64,000 nucleotides of DNA, from contig JBBSYC010000001.1 of the NCBI GenBank assembly GCA_038045445.1, forward strand, positions 62,001 through 126,000, read 5' to 3'. Positions 7,816 through 19,200 of this stretch are shown piece by piece. The notes below the pieces were generated by a model, which saw nothing but the letters and a program-made list of their open reading frames with translations, searched no databases and was not told where the DNA came from. The translations under genes and the position numbers were made by a program. Positions within the stretch are counted from its first letter, which is position 1. Every line of letters starts with the position of its first letter. Source of the DNA: SICU01 sp038045445. GTDB lineage: Archaea > Nanobdellota > Nanobdellia > Pacearchaeales > GW2011-AR1.

Positions 7816-8904
7816 ATGGTTCTTGATTTTGCAAAAGAAGCAATTGCAAATGCTTCCACACACAGCATCAATTTTGATGAACTTCGTGCTGGAAAGGCTA
7901 ACATAAAGGTTTTTGGGGCTGGAGGTGCTGGTTGCAACACTATTACCTGGTTATTTAACAAAGGAATTAATGGGGCAAATATTTACGGCATTAACACAGA
8001 CGCTCTGCATTTAAGCATCACAAAGGCTGATGAGAAAATTTTGATAGGAAAAGAAATAACTCGAGGTCTTGGTTGCGGGGGATATCCTCAAAAGGGTAGA
8101 GAGGCTGCTAAAGAATCTGTCTCTGAGCTAAAGAAATCTGTCAGCGCTGCCGATATGGTTTTTATTTGTGCAGGGATGGGTGGTGGAACTGGTACTGGTG
8201 CTGCTCCTGTTGTTGGTCAACTTGCAAAGGAAGCTGGTGCGGTAGTTATTGCAGTTGTTACAATGCCATTCGAGTGTGAAAAGGCTAGAATTGATAAAGC
8301 AGAATTTGGATTACAGGAGCTAAGAGAGGTTGTGGATACAGTTATAGTTATTGATAATAATAGACTTGTCGATATCGCAGGTAACTTGCCAATGGAACAA
8401 GCTTTCGCAGTTGCAAACGAGCTAGTAAGTACAATGATAAAAGGTATAGTGGAGACTATTACTTTGCCTTCATTGATTAACTTAGACTATGCTGACGTTT
8501 CAGCAATTATGAAAGGCGGTGATGTTGCAGTTATCGGGGTTGGCGAGTCTGATAGTTCTATGAGAGTCGAAGAAGCTGTTAGACAGGCTTTAACACATCC
8601 TTTATTGGATGTAGATTATCGTGGAGCTACTGGAGCTTTAATCCATATTACATGCGGTCCTGATTTCAAGCTTGATGAGTTCTCTGGCGTGGGAAACCTA
8701 GTCACTGAAAACTTAAGCGCTGAAGCTCAAGTTATTATTGGAGCTAGAATAAACAAAGAGTTTGGTTCTAAAGTCAGAGTTATAACTATAATGACTGGTG
8801 TCAAATCTCCTTATGTACTTGGAAAGGAATTGTCTTCATCTGTAAACAACAATAGAAGTGGAAAATCTGAAATGTCTGATTTAGGCATAGAGATATTCCG
8901 CTGA
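7816..8904 (+). CDS. ftsZ: Cell division GTPase FtsZ
   Basis: Tubulin-like GTPase that forms the division ring. The 362-residue protein has the glycine-rich nucleotide loop GGGTGTG at residues 122-128, FGAGGAGCNT at 33-42, and the T7 synergy loop NLDYAD at 222-227 that activates GTP hydrolysis in the next subunit. A short C-terminal tail (about 335-362) ends in MSDLGIEIFR, matching the conserved archaeal FtsZ tail that binds partners such as SepF. The start at 7816 is chosen because the ATG at 7800 leads to an immediate stop. It follows an antitoxin fragment and precedes a convergent nitroreductase gene. Only one FtsZ is seen here; many archaea have two. Confidence 0.97.
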   Translation: MVLDFAKEAIANASTHSINFDELRAGKANIKVFGAGGAGCNTITWLFNKGINGANIYGINTDALHLSITKADEKILIGKEITRGLGCGGYPQKGREAAKESVSELKKSVSAADMVFICAGMGGGTGTGAAPVVGQLAKEAGAVVIAVVTMPFECEKARIDKAEFGLQELREVVDTVIVIDNNRLVDIAGNLPMEQAFAVANELVSTMIKGIVETITLPSLINLDYADVSAIMKGGDVAVIGVGESDSSMRVEEAVRQALTHPLLDVDYRGATGALIHITCGPDFKLDEFSGVGNLVTENLSAEAQVIIGARINKEFGSKVRVITIMTGVKSPYVLGKELSSSVNNNRSGKSEMSDLGIEIFR

Positions 8905-8937
8905 TTGAAAAAGATTTTATTTTTATTTTTTAATTTT

Positions 8938-9513
8938 TTATTTATAGTCGAAAGTTGATGGATCTTGATGAGGATATTTTCTTGGTTTAGTTTTTTCATC
9001 CCATTTTTCCCAAAAGATTTTATTTTCTATGGCTATTTTTCTTTTCTTTGTTGTTTTTTCTTTTGAGTAACCTATAGGAATTATTGCTTCTATACTCCAG
9101 TCTTCTGGAATTTTGAACTTTGATTTTATTTCTTCTTCTGCAAACGCTCCAACCCAGCAGGCTCCTAATCCTTGGTCTGTTAGGCTAAGCAAGATATTCT
9201 CGATTGCTGCTCCTGCTTGTTGTCTTGAATATATTATGCCTTTGTCCTGATAAAGATTTTCAAGTTTATCTGTTTCAGAACATACAATAATTATCCATTG
9301 AGAATCTGATATCCAGTATTGTTGTGAAAATTCAGATACTAGTGCTTTATTCTCTTTCTTTTCTATTATCAAGAATTTTAAGTTATTTATGTTTCCTGCA
9401 AAGGGAGCATGGTTTGCAGATTCTATTGCTTCAAGTACTATGTCTATTTTGACTGGTTTATTTGAGAACTTTCTCACAGATATTCTTTTCTTTATTGCTT
9501 CTTCTGTTTTCAT
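8938..9513 (-). CDS. Nitroreductase-family flavoprotein
   Basis: A 191-residue FMN-dependent oxidoreductase of the nitroreductase fold. The N-terminus KKRISVRKFSNKPVKIDI is the usual FMN-phosphate-binding start. ANHAPFAGNINNLKFLII provides the second FMN contact (family motif APSxxNxQPW). AAIENILLSLTDQGLGACWVG is the conserved helix with the catalytic region, and IIPIGYSKE closes the fold. Substrates vary widely (quinones, nitro compounds, flavins) and cannot be assigned. It stands alone between ftsZ (convergent) and the MazG-like gene (divergent). Confidence 0.9.
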   Translation of the reverse strand: MKTEEAIKKRISVRKFSNKPVKIDIVLEAIESANHAPFAGNINNLKFLIIEKKENKALVSEFSQQYWISDSQWIIIVCSETDKLENLYQDKGIIYSRQQAGAAIENILLSLTDQGLGACWVGAFAEEEIKSKFKIPEDWSIEAIIPIGYSKEKTTKKRKIAIENKIFWEKWDEKTKPRKYPHQDPSTFDYK

Positions 9514-9586
9514 GGTTTTTTTAGTTAATTGATAGTTAAAAATGTGTCGTTACAATATTTATATAATCCTTAATCTAAGAATGATT

Positions 9587-9910
9587 ATGAGTAGAGATAT
9601 CTATCACCTTATTAATAGACTGAGAACTTTTAATATTGAAAGAAATTGGGATAAGGATCATAATCCTAAAGACCTTATTTTGGCTTTGGTAGGAGAAGTT
9701 GGAGAACTTGCCGAGTGTTATCAATGGATGAATAATTCTCAAATTGATTTATTAAATAAGGATTCATATAAAAAGAAAAAGATTGAAGATGAAATTGCCG
9801 ATGTTATAATTTATTTAATGATTCTTGCATATAAGAGCGATATTGATTTATTAAAAGTTGTGGAAGAAAAGATTGAAAAAAATGAGAAAAGGTTTCCTGT
9901 TGAGAAATAA
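9587..9910 (+). CDS. MazG-like nucleotide pyrophosphohydrolase
   Basis: An all-alpha NTP pyrophosphatase of the MazG/dUTPase-2 superfamily, thought to hydrolyse house-cleaning or modified dNTPs to the monophosphate. The metal-binding motif is GEVGELAE (EExxE-type) followed later by EDEIADVIIYLMILA (ExxD). Three ATGs are possible (9542, 9581, 9587). I choose 9587 because an ATTTATATAATCC box at 9556-9568 lies inside the longest version and is placed about 25 bases upstream of 9587, giving a leaderless start and a 107-residue protein. That is a normal size for a single MazG domain. It is divergent from the nitroreductase gene and convergent with mnmA. Confidence 0.88.
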   Translation: MSRDIYHLINRLRTFNIERNWDKDHNPKDLILALVGEVGELAECYQWMNNSQIDLLNKDSYKKKKIEDEIADVIIYLMILAYKSDIDLLKVVEEKIEKNEKRFPVEK

Positions 9911-9946
9911 ATATATCATATAACAACTTTTTGAAGTAATTTAAGG

Positions 9947-11017
9947 TTAATCACTAATCTCTCCGCCACCCAACATGATTCTTGATTTTGAGTAAAATAC
10001 TGCTGACTGACCAAGAGCTATGCCTTCAATTGGTTGATTTAAATGTATTTTATTGCCTTTCATTGACGCTTTATGTAATTTCCCTAAGTGCCTTATTCTT
10101 ACTAAAATGTTTTCTGACTTTGGCTTGCCTGAAATCCAATTGATATTTTTTATTCTGAATTCCTTTATTTTTAATAATGGATTGTTTTTTGGGGCTACAA
10201 TTAGTTCATTTTTTTTAATGTCTTTTTTTGCAATGTACAATTTTGATTTTATTTTATTTCTATAATCTTTATCTATTTCCATATCTTCATTTTCTCTTAA
10301 ACGCTCTCCAATTGTGTAAAACATTATTCCATTATGTTTTCCAACTATTTCACCTTCAGGGTTTCTTATTATTCCTTGTTTGTTTTTTATTTTCTGCTTT
10401 AGAAAGGATTTCATATCTATATTTCCTACAAAACATAATCCTCTTGTTCCATGTTTGTTCCAATTTTGAAAATTGTTTATTCTCGCTATTCTTCGGACTT
10501 CTGATTTTGTGTAATCTCCAATCGGAAAAAGTGTACGACTTAAATCTTTTTGAGTTAATTGATATAAAAAGTAAGATTGGTCTTTATTTTTATCTTTTGG
10601 AATCTTTAAGGTGTAGACATTTTTGTTTTTTAATTTAGTTATGTAATGCCCTGTTGCTATGAAATTACATTTATTTTTTGTTGCTTCTTTCCATAAATAT
10701 GGGAATTTTATTGTCTTGTTACATAGGGAATCAGGATTTGGAGTTATTCCCTTTGAATAGGATTTAAACATTGGTTTGATTACTTTGTTTTTGTATTCCT
10801 TTTCATAGTCTAATTCTATTAATGGAAGATTTAATTTAGATGCTATTTTTTGGGCTTCTTTTTTATCTTCTAAATAGCTACACTGACCTTTTATTTTTGA
10901 ATCTGAAAAACATTTTAGAAAAGCGCAGATTACCTCATATCCTTGTTTTTTTAATAACCATGCCGTGACTGCTGAATCTACTCCCCCAGATAGTCCAAGC
11001 ATTACTCTTTGTTTCAT
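9947..11017 (-). CDS. mnmA: tRNA-specific 2-thiouridylase
   Basis: Adds sulfur to U34 of tRNAs for Lys, Glu and Gln. The 356-residue protein has the PP-loop SGGVDSA (residues 10-16), the catalytic cysteine in NPDSLCN (Cys99) and the second active cysteine in GLCFVG (Cys195). The GHY stretch (ATGHYITK) and the C-terminal beta-barrel ending in ALGQSAVFY complete the family. MnmA is a bacterial and organellar enzyme; most archaea use an NcsA/Ncs6-type enzyme instead, so this gene probably came from bacteria. No cysteine desulfurase is nearby. It is transcribed divergently from the first giant surface-protein gene, with a 52-base shared promoter region. Confidence 0.95.
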   Translation of the reverse strand: MKQRVMLGLSGGVDSAVTAWLLKKQGYEVICAFLKCFSDSKIKGQCSYLEDKKEAQKIASKLNLPLIELDYEKEYKNKVIKPMFKSYSKGITPNPDSLCNKTIKFPYLWKEATKNKCNFIATGHYITKLKNKNVYTLKIPKDKNKDQSYFLYQLTQKDLSRTLFPIGDYTKSEVRRIARINNFQNWNKHGTRGLCFVGNIDMKSFLKQKIKNKQGIIRNPEGEIVGKHNGIMFYTIGERLRENEDMEIDKDYRNKIKSKLYIAKKDIKKNELIVAPKNNPLLKIKEFRIKNINWISGKPKSENILVRIRHLGKLHKASMKGNKIHLNQPIEGIALGQSAVFYSKSRIMLGGGEISD

Positions 11018-11038
11018 TAGACTATTTTAATGACAAAC

Positions 11039-11047
11039 TTTATAAAT
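11039..11047 (+). promoter_or_regulatory. TATA box of first surface-protein gene
   Basis: TTTATAAAT ends 22 bases before the ATG at 11070, the spacing expected of an archaeal TATA box and a transcript with almost no leader. It lies in the short divergent region shared with mnmA. Confidence 0.65.
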
Positions 11048-11069
11048 AAATTGAGTATTAGGTATTGCT

Positions 11070-13244
11070 ATGAAAAGAGGATTTTTTTTAGTTGTATCTG
11101 TTGCTTTTGCTATTTTAGCTCTTTTTGTTTTATATCTTGATGTTGCCAGAGATTGCGGTTCTCTTAGGTGTGTTGCGCGTTATGTTTCTACCGGAGAGAG
11201 TTTATCAGACTCTCAATTCCCTCCTAAAAAAATTCAGTTTTTTGACTCCAGTTCAGATTCTAATATTCTTAGTTTTGCTTTGAAGAAGACTATTTCTAAG
11301 ATTATTTATCCTTTTGTGGAACATGAAGAGGTTTTGCTTCAGGCAGGTCTTGAGCCACCGGTTATAACTGGAATAGCTCCTCCTTCCTTTTCTAGTTCTT
11401 CCGATACAGATGTTTCAGTAATAGGACAGAATTTTGACCTTGATGCTTTGCTTTTAATCGGAGGAGATGTTATTGAGAGCTCTAGGCTGACTATAACCCC
11501 AACAGAAATATTATTTAGTTATATTGCCAATGAACTTCCTGCAGGAACTCATCAGGTCTCTGTTACAAACCCTTCTTCAGGACTTGTTTCGAATTCCTTT
11601 GGATTAACATTGACTACTAGCCCAGTTATAACTTCTCTAAGTCCACAAACTATAGTAAATAATGATAGTTATATTGTAAATATAAATGGAAACGACTTTA
11701 ATCCTTTTGCAGTAGTTTTTGAAGGAATTATATTAGATAGTTCTTCTGGATTGTGGCAATATGTAAGCCCTAATTTGATTAGACTAAATATTCCTTCCGG
11801 TTTATCTGCGGGAGATTTTGATATTCAGATATATAATTTGGATGGTGCTCTGTCTAATATTATGGTTCTTAGGTCCAATTATCCATTTGTTTATTTCTTG
11901 AGTTCTTCTCCTTCTCCTGGAGATGTTTTGCCAGGTAGCTCTTTTGTTTTGGATGTTTCAATAAATAGTGTTGTTTTCACAGAACATGAAGAAGTTGTTT
12001 TAAGTTTGCAGACTCCTTTAGGAATTACTTCTAGTTTTGTTGGTTCAGACAGGTGTATTCCTAATATTCCTTCTACTGTCGTTCAAGGTATTGCTTATTG
12101 TAACCTTGCTGTTAATTTTGATGTTGGTTCTATTCCAAGTGGAAACTATAATCTCTCTATTAATTCGGTTTCTGCTTTGAATTCCGTGAAGGGTCAGATT
12201 AACTTTTCTTTGAATGTTATTCCTTTAGGTCAACCTGATGGGGATTTGGATGAAGTCCCAGATTCTATTGATTTGTGTCCTAACACTCCTGCAAATGTAA
12301 AGACGACTTACGGAATTAATGTATTCAATGGATGTCCTATTCCTAATATTTATCCAATGACTGCTTCGCTCACAACTGACTTCTCAAATGTTCCTAATCT
12401 ATTTGCTGTCGAGAATTTGAGAATGGGCATTGCTGGAAACTCTAGCGTTACTTTTAGGGCTCCCATTAGCATGTTATGGGTGAATACTACTGCAGTTCCT
12501 TCTCATCATTTGCCTATAGGTCTTGGAGAATGGGCAATTAACTTATCAGAGAATTATGTTTTCATTAATTCTACAAAGAGACCTATCTTTAATGTTTCTG
12601 CTGAAGTAACTTTCTTTGATACTGGACTTACTAATCCTGTTTTGTATAGAGATGGAGTTATTTGTGATTCAAGTAAATGTCATATTCTTTCTTTCGATAC
12701 AATATCTGGAGATGTTGTAGCAAATGTTTCTGGGTTCTCTAGCTACTCTGTCTCTCAAGGTTCTTGTGGAGACTCTATGTGTTCTATTGCAGAGACTTGC
12801 TCTAGCTGTTCTGCTGATTGTGGTTCATGTCTAAATAACGGTCCCCCTCCTAGTGGTTCTTCTGGTGGCGGTGGAGGCGGTGGGGGATCTAAGGGTAGTA
12901 AGGGTTCTTCTTCGATAGTTTATCGTGCAACTCCTCAGTGTAGCGATGGAGTGGATAATGATTTAGACTCTTTAGTTGACTATCCTAACGATTTAGGTTG
13001 TCTTAATACTAGTGATGATACTGAAGTGGATTCTAGTCCTCTTGTTGGAGATTCAGAGGGACAAGGAGAATCTTTAGATTCGTCTTCTTCTATAAAAGAC
13101 AAAGATTATAGTATGGGGGTTGTATTTTGGATAGTCCTTGTTGTGCTTCTAGGAGGCATAACTCTTGTAATAGTAAGGATATTAAAGTATTCTCGTAATC
13201 GCAAAAAGTTTTCAGATCTTGCCGAGATGACTTCTAAATCATAA
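11070..13244 (+). CDS. Giant surface-protein family member 1 (TIG, TSP3, C-terminal anchor)
   Basis: A 724-residue predicted surface protein. Order: N-terminal hydrophobic signal/anchor (1-25); two TIG/IPT Ig-like domains (about 95-175 and 180-265); a third beta-rich domain (about 275-390); a thrombospondin-type-3 calcium motif (DEVPDSIDLCPNTPA, about 395-410); a domain of about 135 residues; a cysteine cluster (CGDSMCSIAETCSSC); a Gly/Ser-rich linker; a CSDGVDNDLDSLVDYP acidic motif; an acidic spacer; one membrane helix (about 683-702); and a Lys/Arg-rich cytoplasmic tail. No catalytic domain is recognised. The segment coded by 12258-12820 is almost identical to part of the next gene. It has its own TATA box, so it is expressed separately. 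Role in adhesion or as a surface stalk is inference. Confidence 0.85.
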   Translation: MKRGFFLVVSVAFAILALFVLYLDVARDCGSLRCVARYVSTGESLSDSQFPPKKIQFFDSSSDSNILSFALKKTISKIIYPFVEHEEVLLQAGLEPPVITGIAPPSFSSSSDTDVSVIGQNFDLDALLLIGGDVIESSRLTITPTEILFSYIANELPAGTHQVSVTNPSSGLVSNSFGLTLTTSPVITSLSPQTIVNNDSYIVNINGNDFNPFAVVFEGIILDSSSGLWQYVSPNLIRLNIPSGLSAGDFDIQIYNLDGALSNIMVLRSNYPFVYFLSSSPSPGDVLPGSSFVLDVSINSVVFTEHEEVVLSLQTPLGITSSFVGSDRCIPNIPSTVVQGIAYCNLAVNFDVGSIPSGNYNLSINSVSALNSVKGQINFSLNVIPLGQPDGDLDEVPDSIDLCPNTPANVKTTYGINVFNGCPIPNIYPMTASLTTDFSNVPNLFAVENLRMGIAGNSSVTFRAPISMLWVNTTAVPSHHLPIGLGEWAINLSENYVFINSTKRPIFNVSAEVTFFDTGLTNPVLYRDGVICDSSKCHILSFDTISGDVVANVSGFSSYSVSQGSCGDSMCSIAETCSSCSADCGSCLNNGPPPSGSSGGGGGGGGSKGSKGSSSIVYRATPQCSDGVDNDLDSLVDYPNDLGCLNTSDDTEVDSSPLVGDSEGQGESLDSSSSIKDKDYSMGVVFWIVLVVLLGGITLVIVRILKYSRNRKKFSDLAEMTSKS
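12258..12820 (+). repeat. 563-bp duplicated segment, copy 1
   Basis: This segment matches 19482-20044 base for base except for three substitutions, all within the first roughly 65 bases. It encodes the TSP3 calcium motif, a domain of about 135 residues and the Cys cluster. Synonymous sites are identical over the last roughly 500 bases, which indicates a recent duplication or gene conversion. Flanking sequence on both sides (for example the Gly/Ser linkers) is different. Confidence 0.95.
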
Positions 13245-13246
13245 AT

Positions 13247-13256
13247 CTTTATAAAG
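13247..13256 (+). promoter_or_regulatory. TATA box of second surface-protein gene
   Basis: CTTTATAAAG lies 21 bases before the chosen ATG at 13278 and just after the stop of the first gene. Each of the three giant genes has such a box, so they are probably separate transcripts. Confidence 0.6.
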
Positions 13257-13277
13257 TCCTCTTTGCATTTTAGGACG

Positions 13278-16200
13278 ATGAAAAGAGGTTTTTCTATTTT
13301 TGTTTTATTTGTTTCTCTCATTCTAATTCTTTCATTTTATTTTGGAAATTTTTATGATTCTAATGAGACTATTAGCTCTGATTATTCTTGGCCTGCTTCA
13401 GTTTATCTGTTTCATGATTTAAATTTATTAAAATCTCCTAATATGGAGACTTTTTCTGGTTCCTCTTGCACCATTCTAGGTCTTTCTTGGGATAGGCAGA
13501 AGGCTAGGGCAGGAGATGATGTTAAATTACTTGTAAATAGCAAAGGTTGTGATGAGGGAACACATGTTCTTCTAACAATATCTGATTCTGATTTATTATC
13601 TGATGACACTCTTTCGTCTTATCGTTTACCTTTAGTTTATGATGTTACTTCTGCAATATGGACAGTTCCTTCTTTTCCAGATGCATTTTCTGAATTTATG
13701 GAAGGAAAAGACATTGAGTTATATATTTCTGCAACTTTGGATACAGAGGATGTTTTTTCTACACTTGTTTATTCTCCTTCTAATTCATTAGATGTTAATG
13801 ACCTTAATTTAGAAGATTATTCAATTCCTCTTCTTATTCCTCTTCAGGAATCTGATGGTATAGGAGATCCTATAACTGGAGATTTGTTGTCTCCAATTCT
13901 TTCTGTATCTGCTTCTGATTTAGAGGAAGACCCTCAAGTTCAATTGTCTGCAGTTTCTCTTGGGGAAAATCAAGTTTTCATAAAAAATGAAAATGTTTTT
14001 GCTGTGACTAATCATTTAGCTAGTGTTCCTATTTCTTTTCAACCTTGTGAATATTTTGATGGAGATAATAACATAAGGCTTAGAGATACTACGACCAATA
14101 ATATTCTTACTACTCAAATTCAGTCTACGGGATATCATCAGAAAGATAGTGCCTCATGCACTAAAGGTTCTGTGATGTTTGCAGTTGCACATGTTAAAGT
14201 TAGTCTTGCTCCAGGAGAGGAAAGAATTTATGATATTATTGAGTCTACTCAAGCAAACTCTCCGTTTGTTTATGCTCCAGAAGTTGATGATTTTGTTATA
14301 AGAGGAGCCATTCGGTCTGTTTCAACAGATATTTATGGAAGAGATTACGTTGCAGATATACCCTTTGCTGGTTTAGAGTGGGTCGTTAATGGAGATGTTG
14401 TTCGTATAGGAAAGTACACAAAAATGCATAGAATTGCGAACCCTTCTTCATGCAACACTAATCAGCCTTGTTTGAGCTATTTGTTCTCTGTTGTTACTTA
14501 TTTGACTTTTGTTAGCAATGAACCCATTGTTAGAACACAGGTTCTTGTTGTAAATGCGATGAACTTTGATGAACTTCAAACTCCGGACTGCTCTCAAACT
14601 CCTTGCGTTTATAGAAGGCTTGATAACAATCAACCTGAATGGCAGAATGGAAATTTGAAGTATGGTTCTCTGCGATTTAATATAGATGGTTTTGCTAATC
14701 CGTTTTCATTTTATTTTCCAGATATGGATATAAGACAACCTACTACAATATCCCAAGTAGATAATACTCATGCTACTGTTTGGACAATGCCTTCTGATGG
14801 GCAGTATACTTTAGGATGTATCTTAGGAAATACTGGAGGTTATTGTCCTCCAGAATTTGATAGAGAGAATAAGAATTATCTTGGAGAGGGTCAGAGTTTG
14901 CTTGTGGATGGAATTGTTAAGTTTGGGAGTTATAATACCCCTACATATACGACGCATAATTATTTTGCAGAGAATAAAATAGGTTCTGGACAATCACTTA
15001 AAAGATGGACTAAAGTAGACAGATTATTTGAATCTATGATTCCAGATACTTCTAAATTAGGTGATTTGAGTAGATGGATATCTCCTGCAGATGCACAGAG
15101 CGAGTATGATTCTATTAGACCTTCTGCTTCAAATCAGAGGACTCATTTTGGGAATGCTCCTATTTATCAAACTAGGCTTACTGAAGCGAGCGAGAGTTTT
15201 CCGAGAGACTTTAGAGTGGATATGTATAGTAACCTTTGGGTAAAATATTTACTATCTTGTGCGGATAGATGTAATCCCAAATATCTTTATGCTCTTAGTT
15301 TTAAAAATAAACAGAGCACAATGTTTGTTGGACATCTTGTAGGTTATGAGCCTTGGGAACATCCCCTTGCTAACCCTTTAATTGATGATGGTACTGGGGG
15401 GATACCATTTAGTAGTTCTGCTGGTGCTGAAAGACTTTGTTATTCACAAAACCCATTTAGAACGACTTACAGAGATACTCTTGGTTTTTGTAATGTTCAG
15501 ACTCCAAATGCTCACTTATATGATTATGGTGATTTGGGAATTGGAGAGGGAAGAGCCCCCCATCATGAATGGAGTGCTTATGGAAGAACTCATTGGGGAA
15601 CTAGCGAAGCAGAATATGTTTATGCTTCAGGAGACTTGATGTTAAGAGATGTTTTCATGAGCACTGCAAAACTTCATGCTAATGTAATTCATCACTCTCC
15701 TGACTTGACTCTTACGAAACCAGCAAGTGGTCCTGCAAGGGGTATTGGGAGAGTTGCTGTCGGCGTTGAAAAAGCTGCGTTCATGACTAATCCATTGATT
15801 CAAAGTTATTATTCAGATTCTCTCAAGAGATGGCTTTCGAGAATTGATGAGAGATTAAATAAGCAGAATCCTGGAGATAGAGGATATAATCCTGTGACTG
15901 GAGATCCTTATGCGGTGGGACATTTGGGAATTGATGCTTGTAATGATGTCGTTTTCGGAAATGGAGAGCTTTGCGGAGAGCAGGTTTGGATGGAGGCTCT
16001 TGCTGCTCAAGGTTTAATGGAGATAAGACAGAATATTCTTGAAACAGGGACACAATATATTCAACTTATGGATACTATACTCTTTCATTTATCAAGATAT
16101 CTTTTTGATTTCGGATATAAAGATCCTTCACAAGTCAAAAATAATTTTGTTATTTCCCATCCTATTACCGGACAGTCAATAACTGTTAATGAGGGTCTTG

Positions 16201-19200
16201 GATATCTGGCTTATTGGACTGCTCATGGGCCATCTCCAGGAGTGTCCGTTGTTACAACATATCCTCGATATAATTATGGCCCTGAAACTACAGACCATTG
16301 GCACATACCTAATGCTCTTTGTTTGCTTGCCAAGTTCTATTCTCCAGATACTACGCGCCAGAACATAGCATTGAAATCTTTTGAGGCTTCATTTGGGTAT
16401 AGAGGTTATACTTTGAAAGCTGAAAGCGGATCTCATAGGCTTAAGGATATTTTGCCTCCATCTCTTTCAGTAATCTCTGCGGACTTTTTATGCTCTTTGA
16501 CACAGTTAAAAAATATTCCGACACCTAATGTAGTTAATCCTCCTGCGTGTCCTGACGCTGATGCTGACGGATATTCTACTTGTTTAGGAGATTGCAATGA
16601 TGCAAATCCAAATATTCATCCTAATGTTCTTGAGAGTAGTGGTCTTTGCAGTGATTCAGTGGATAATAATTGCAATGGTCTACGAGATTGTGAGGATACG
16701 GGATGTTTTCTTTGTGGAGATAATACTGCTTGTTATTCTTCTCTTTATTGTAACTCTAATTCTATAGCTTATTGTGGAAATCTTGTAGTTAATAATCCAA
16801 ATGCTGTTGGTCTTCAGGAAACTTGCGATGTCAATCCTGCTCCGCCTCAACTTATCTCTGTAAGAGGTAGTGGACAGAATTCTCTTGGTGACGGAAGATG
16901 TATCCCTCCAGGAACTTTACCTGCGCATGGACAAGCTTGTACTTATGCAATTGCGGCTACATGCGGAGATAATATGGTAAATCGACAATCAGAAGAATGT
17001 GATGGAACAGCTGTTGGGATATGCGGGCCTGCAACGTCATGTTCTGCATCTTGTTTATGTAATGGTCCTGTATTGAATAGTATTTCTCCGAATAGTATAA
17101 CTAACCCTACTCAAAATGTAGTTGTTACTGCTAGCGGAAGAGGTTTTGTTGCTACTCCCACTGTAAAGATTAATAATATTCCCCAGAGCAGTGTTCCTGT
17201 TTCTTTTGTTAATCAAAATTCTATTTCCTTGACTTTTACGCCCGATTTTTTACAGATTCTTGGTTCTGGAACTCATCAATTAAGTCTTGTAAATCCAAAT
17301 ACTCAAGAGACAAGGAGTCTTTCTTTGACTACTACTATGAGCGGAGGATTATGTACTAACGCTTTGATGGTTGGTTCAGGAAAACCTTATGCTAAGCCAA
17401 GTGATGCTTTGGCAGTTGCTCAAGATGGAGATACAATACTTATATTCCCTGGAACTTATCTTGATTATGCAACAATTACTCAAGATAATTTAATTATTAG
17501 AGGAGTAAGAGATGCCTCTGGAAACAGACCTAAAATTACATGGAATGGAAATGTGCCTAATGGAAAGGCTCTTTTTGTTTTAAGATCTCCACACATAGTT
17601 ATAGATAATTTAGAGATGTATGGCGCCGAATCTTCAAGTGCTAACGGTGCTGCTTTGCGTGTTGAAAGTCCTGTTACTCAATTAACTGTAAGAAATAGTT
17701 ATTTCCATGATAGTCAGATGCAAATTCTCCAAGATGAAGGAAACTTAGCATTTACGGCGCTTTTAGAGTATAATGAGTTCGATCATCAAGGAAGTTGTAC
17801 TAATAATGATTTGAATCTTTGTTCACATTTGGTTTATATTAATGGAGGAGCATCCGTGACTGTTCAGAATAATTATTTCCATCATGCGCGGAGAATGCAT
17901 CATTTTAAGAGCAGAGCTGCACAAAACTTTGTTTTGTATAATAGATTTACAGATGAAGAGACGGGACAATCTAATTACCATATAGACTTTCCACAAGGGG
18001 GAGATAATTATGTAATTGGAAACTTATTTCATCAAAACATAAACACGAGAAATTCTAATATAATTGTAGTTAATACAGAGATTAATGATCCTTTGAAACC
18101 AGCACATACACTTCAGAACTTATATGTTGTCGCAAATACTTTTGTAGATGATTTTGCAGGAGTTATGGTTTCTTCAGATTATAATACAAACATACGCACT
18201 CTAAATAACTTCGTTATAAGAAATAATATATTTATTACTTCTGCTTTGCAACAAAATGCTTTTGGAGGAAATCCTACTTTCGATTCAAACCTTTTGAGTA
18301 CCATTGGTTCATTTACGTGGTTTAGAAATGTTTTAGGTTATGATTATTCTCTTACAGGGGGTTTGTTAAACACCGGTTCTCCTTATGGTTCTAGTGTTAC
18401 TGGTTATTCTTTGACTCCTTCTTATCAATATGTTCATAATGCCAAACGTGAGACAAGGTCTGCTTCTGGGGCTCCAGATGTTGGAGCTTATGAGTTTTCA
18501 GGGGGAGGAGGAAATACTTGCTTCTCTTCTACTGAATTATGCGACGGAATAGATAATAATTGTAATAGTCAGATTGATGAAGGAATAGTATGTACTTCTT
18601 GCAGTGGCGGACCTTCTGGACCAAGTATTGTTTCAGTTCAGCCTTATAACTTTTCTATAGCAAACAATACCTTAGTTGTAGTTACGGGGCAAAACTTTGC
18701 AAGTAACTCTGATATAAGAATAAATGGTCTTCCAGTTAGCACTATTAGAACATCTCTGACAGAATTACGTTGGAATTACATTGCTAATTCTTTGTTGGCT
18801 GGATTGAATACTTTAACAGTTTATAATCCTCCTACTGGTTTATCTTCAGGACCATTTTATCTGAATCTCACTTCTCCTCCTAATGCTCCTTCTAACTTTG
18901 TTGCAATTCCTCAGTCTTCTACAGTTATTTTGTTAACATGGATAGATAATGCAAACAATGAAGATTATTTTGAAATGGAAAGAAGACCTCTTCCTTCAGG
19001 TACTTTTGCTATAATGCCTGGAGCTAGTCGTTTGAATCCAAATAGCAGAACTTATAACAACACTGGCCTTTCCGTTGGAGCAAGTTATGAATATCATGTT
19101 CGTGCAGTTAACTCTGCAGGAACTTCGGCTTGGTCTAATTTGGCAAATGCGACAACTGCATCTAATCTTGTCCTTACTTCGTTGAATCCCAACTCAACAG

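Noticed and set aside
10228..10638. 136-codon plus-strand frame rich in Leu and Phe
   Set aside because: It is antisense to mnmA; the hydrophobic composition follows from the AT-rich complement of Lys-rich codons.
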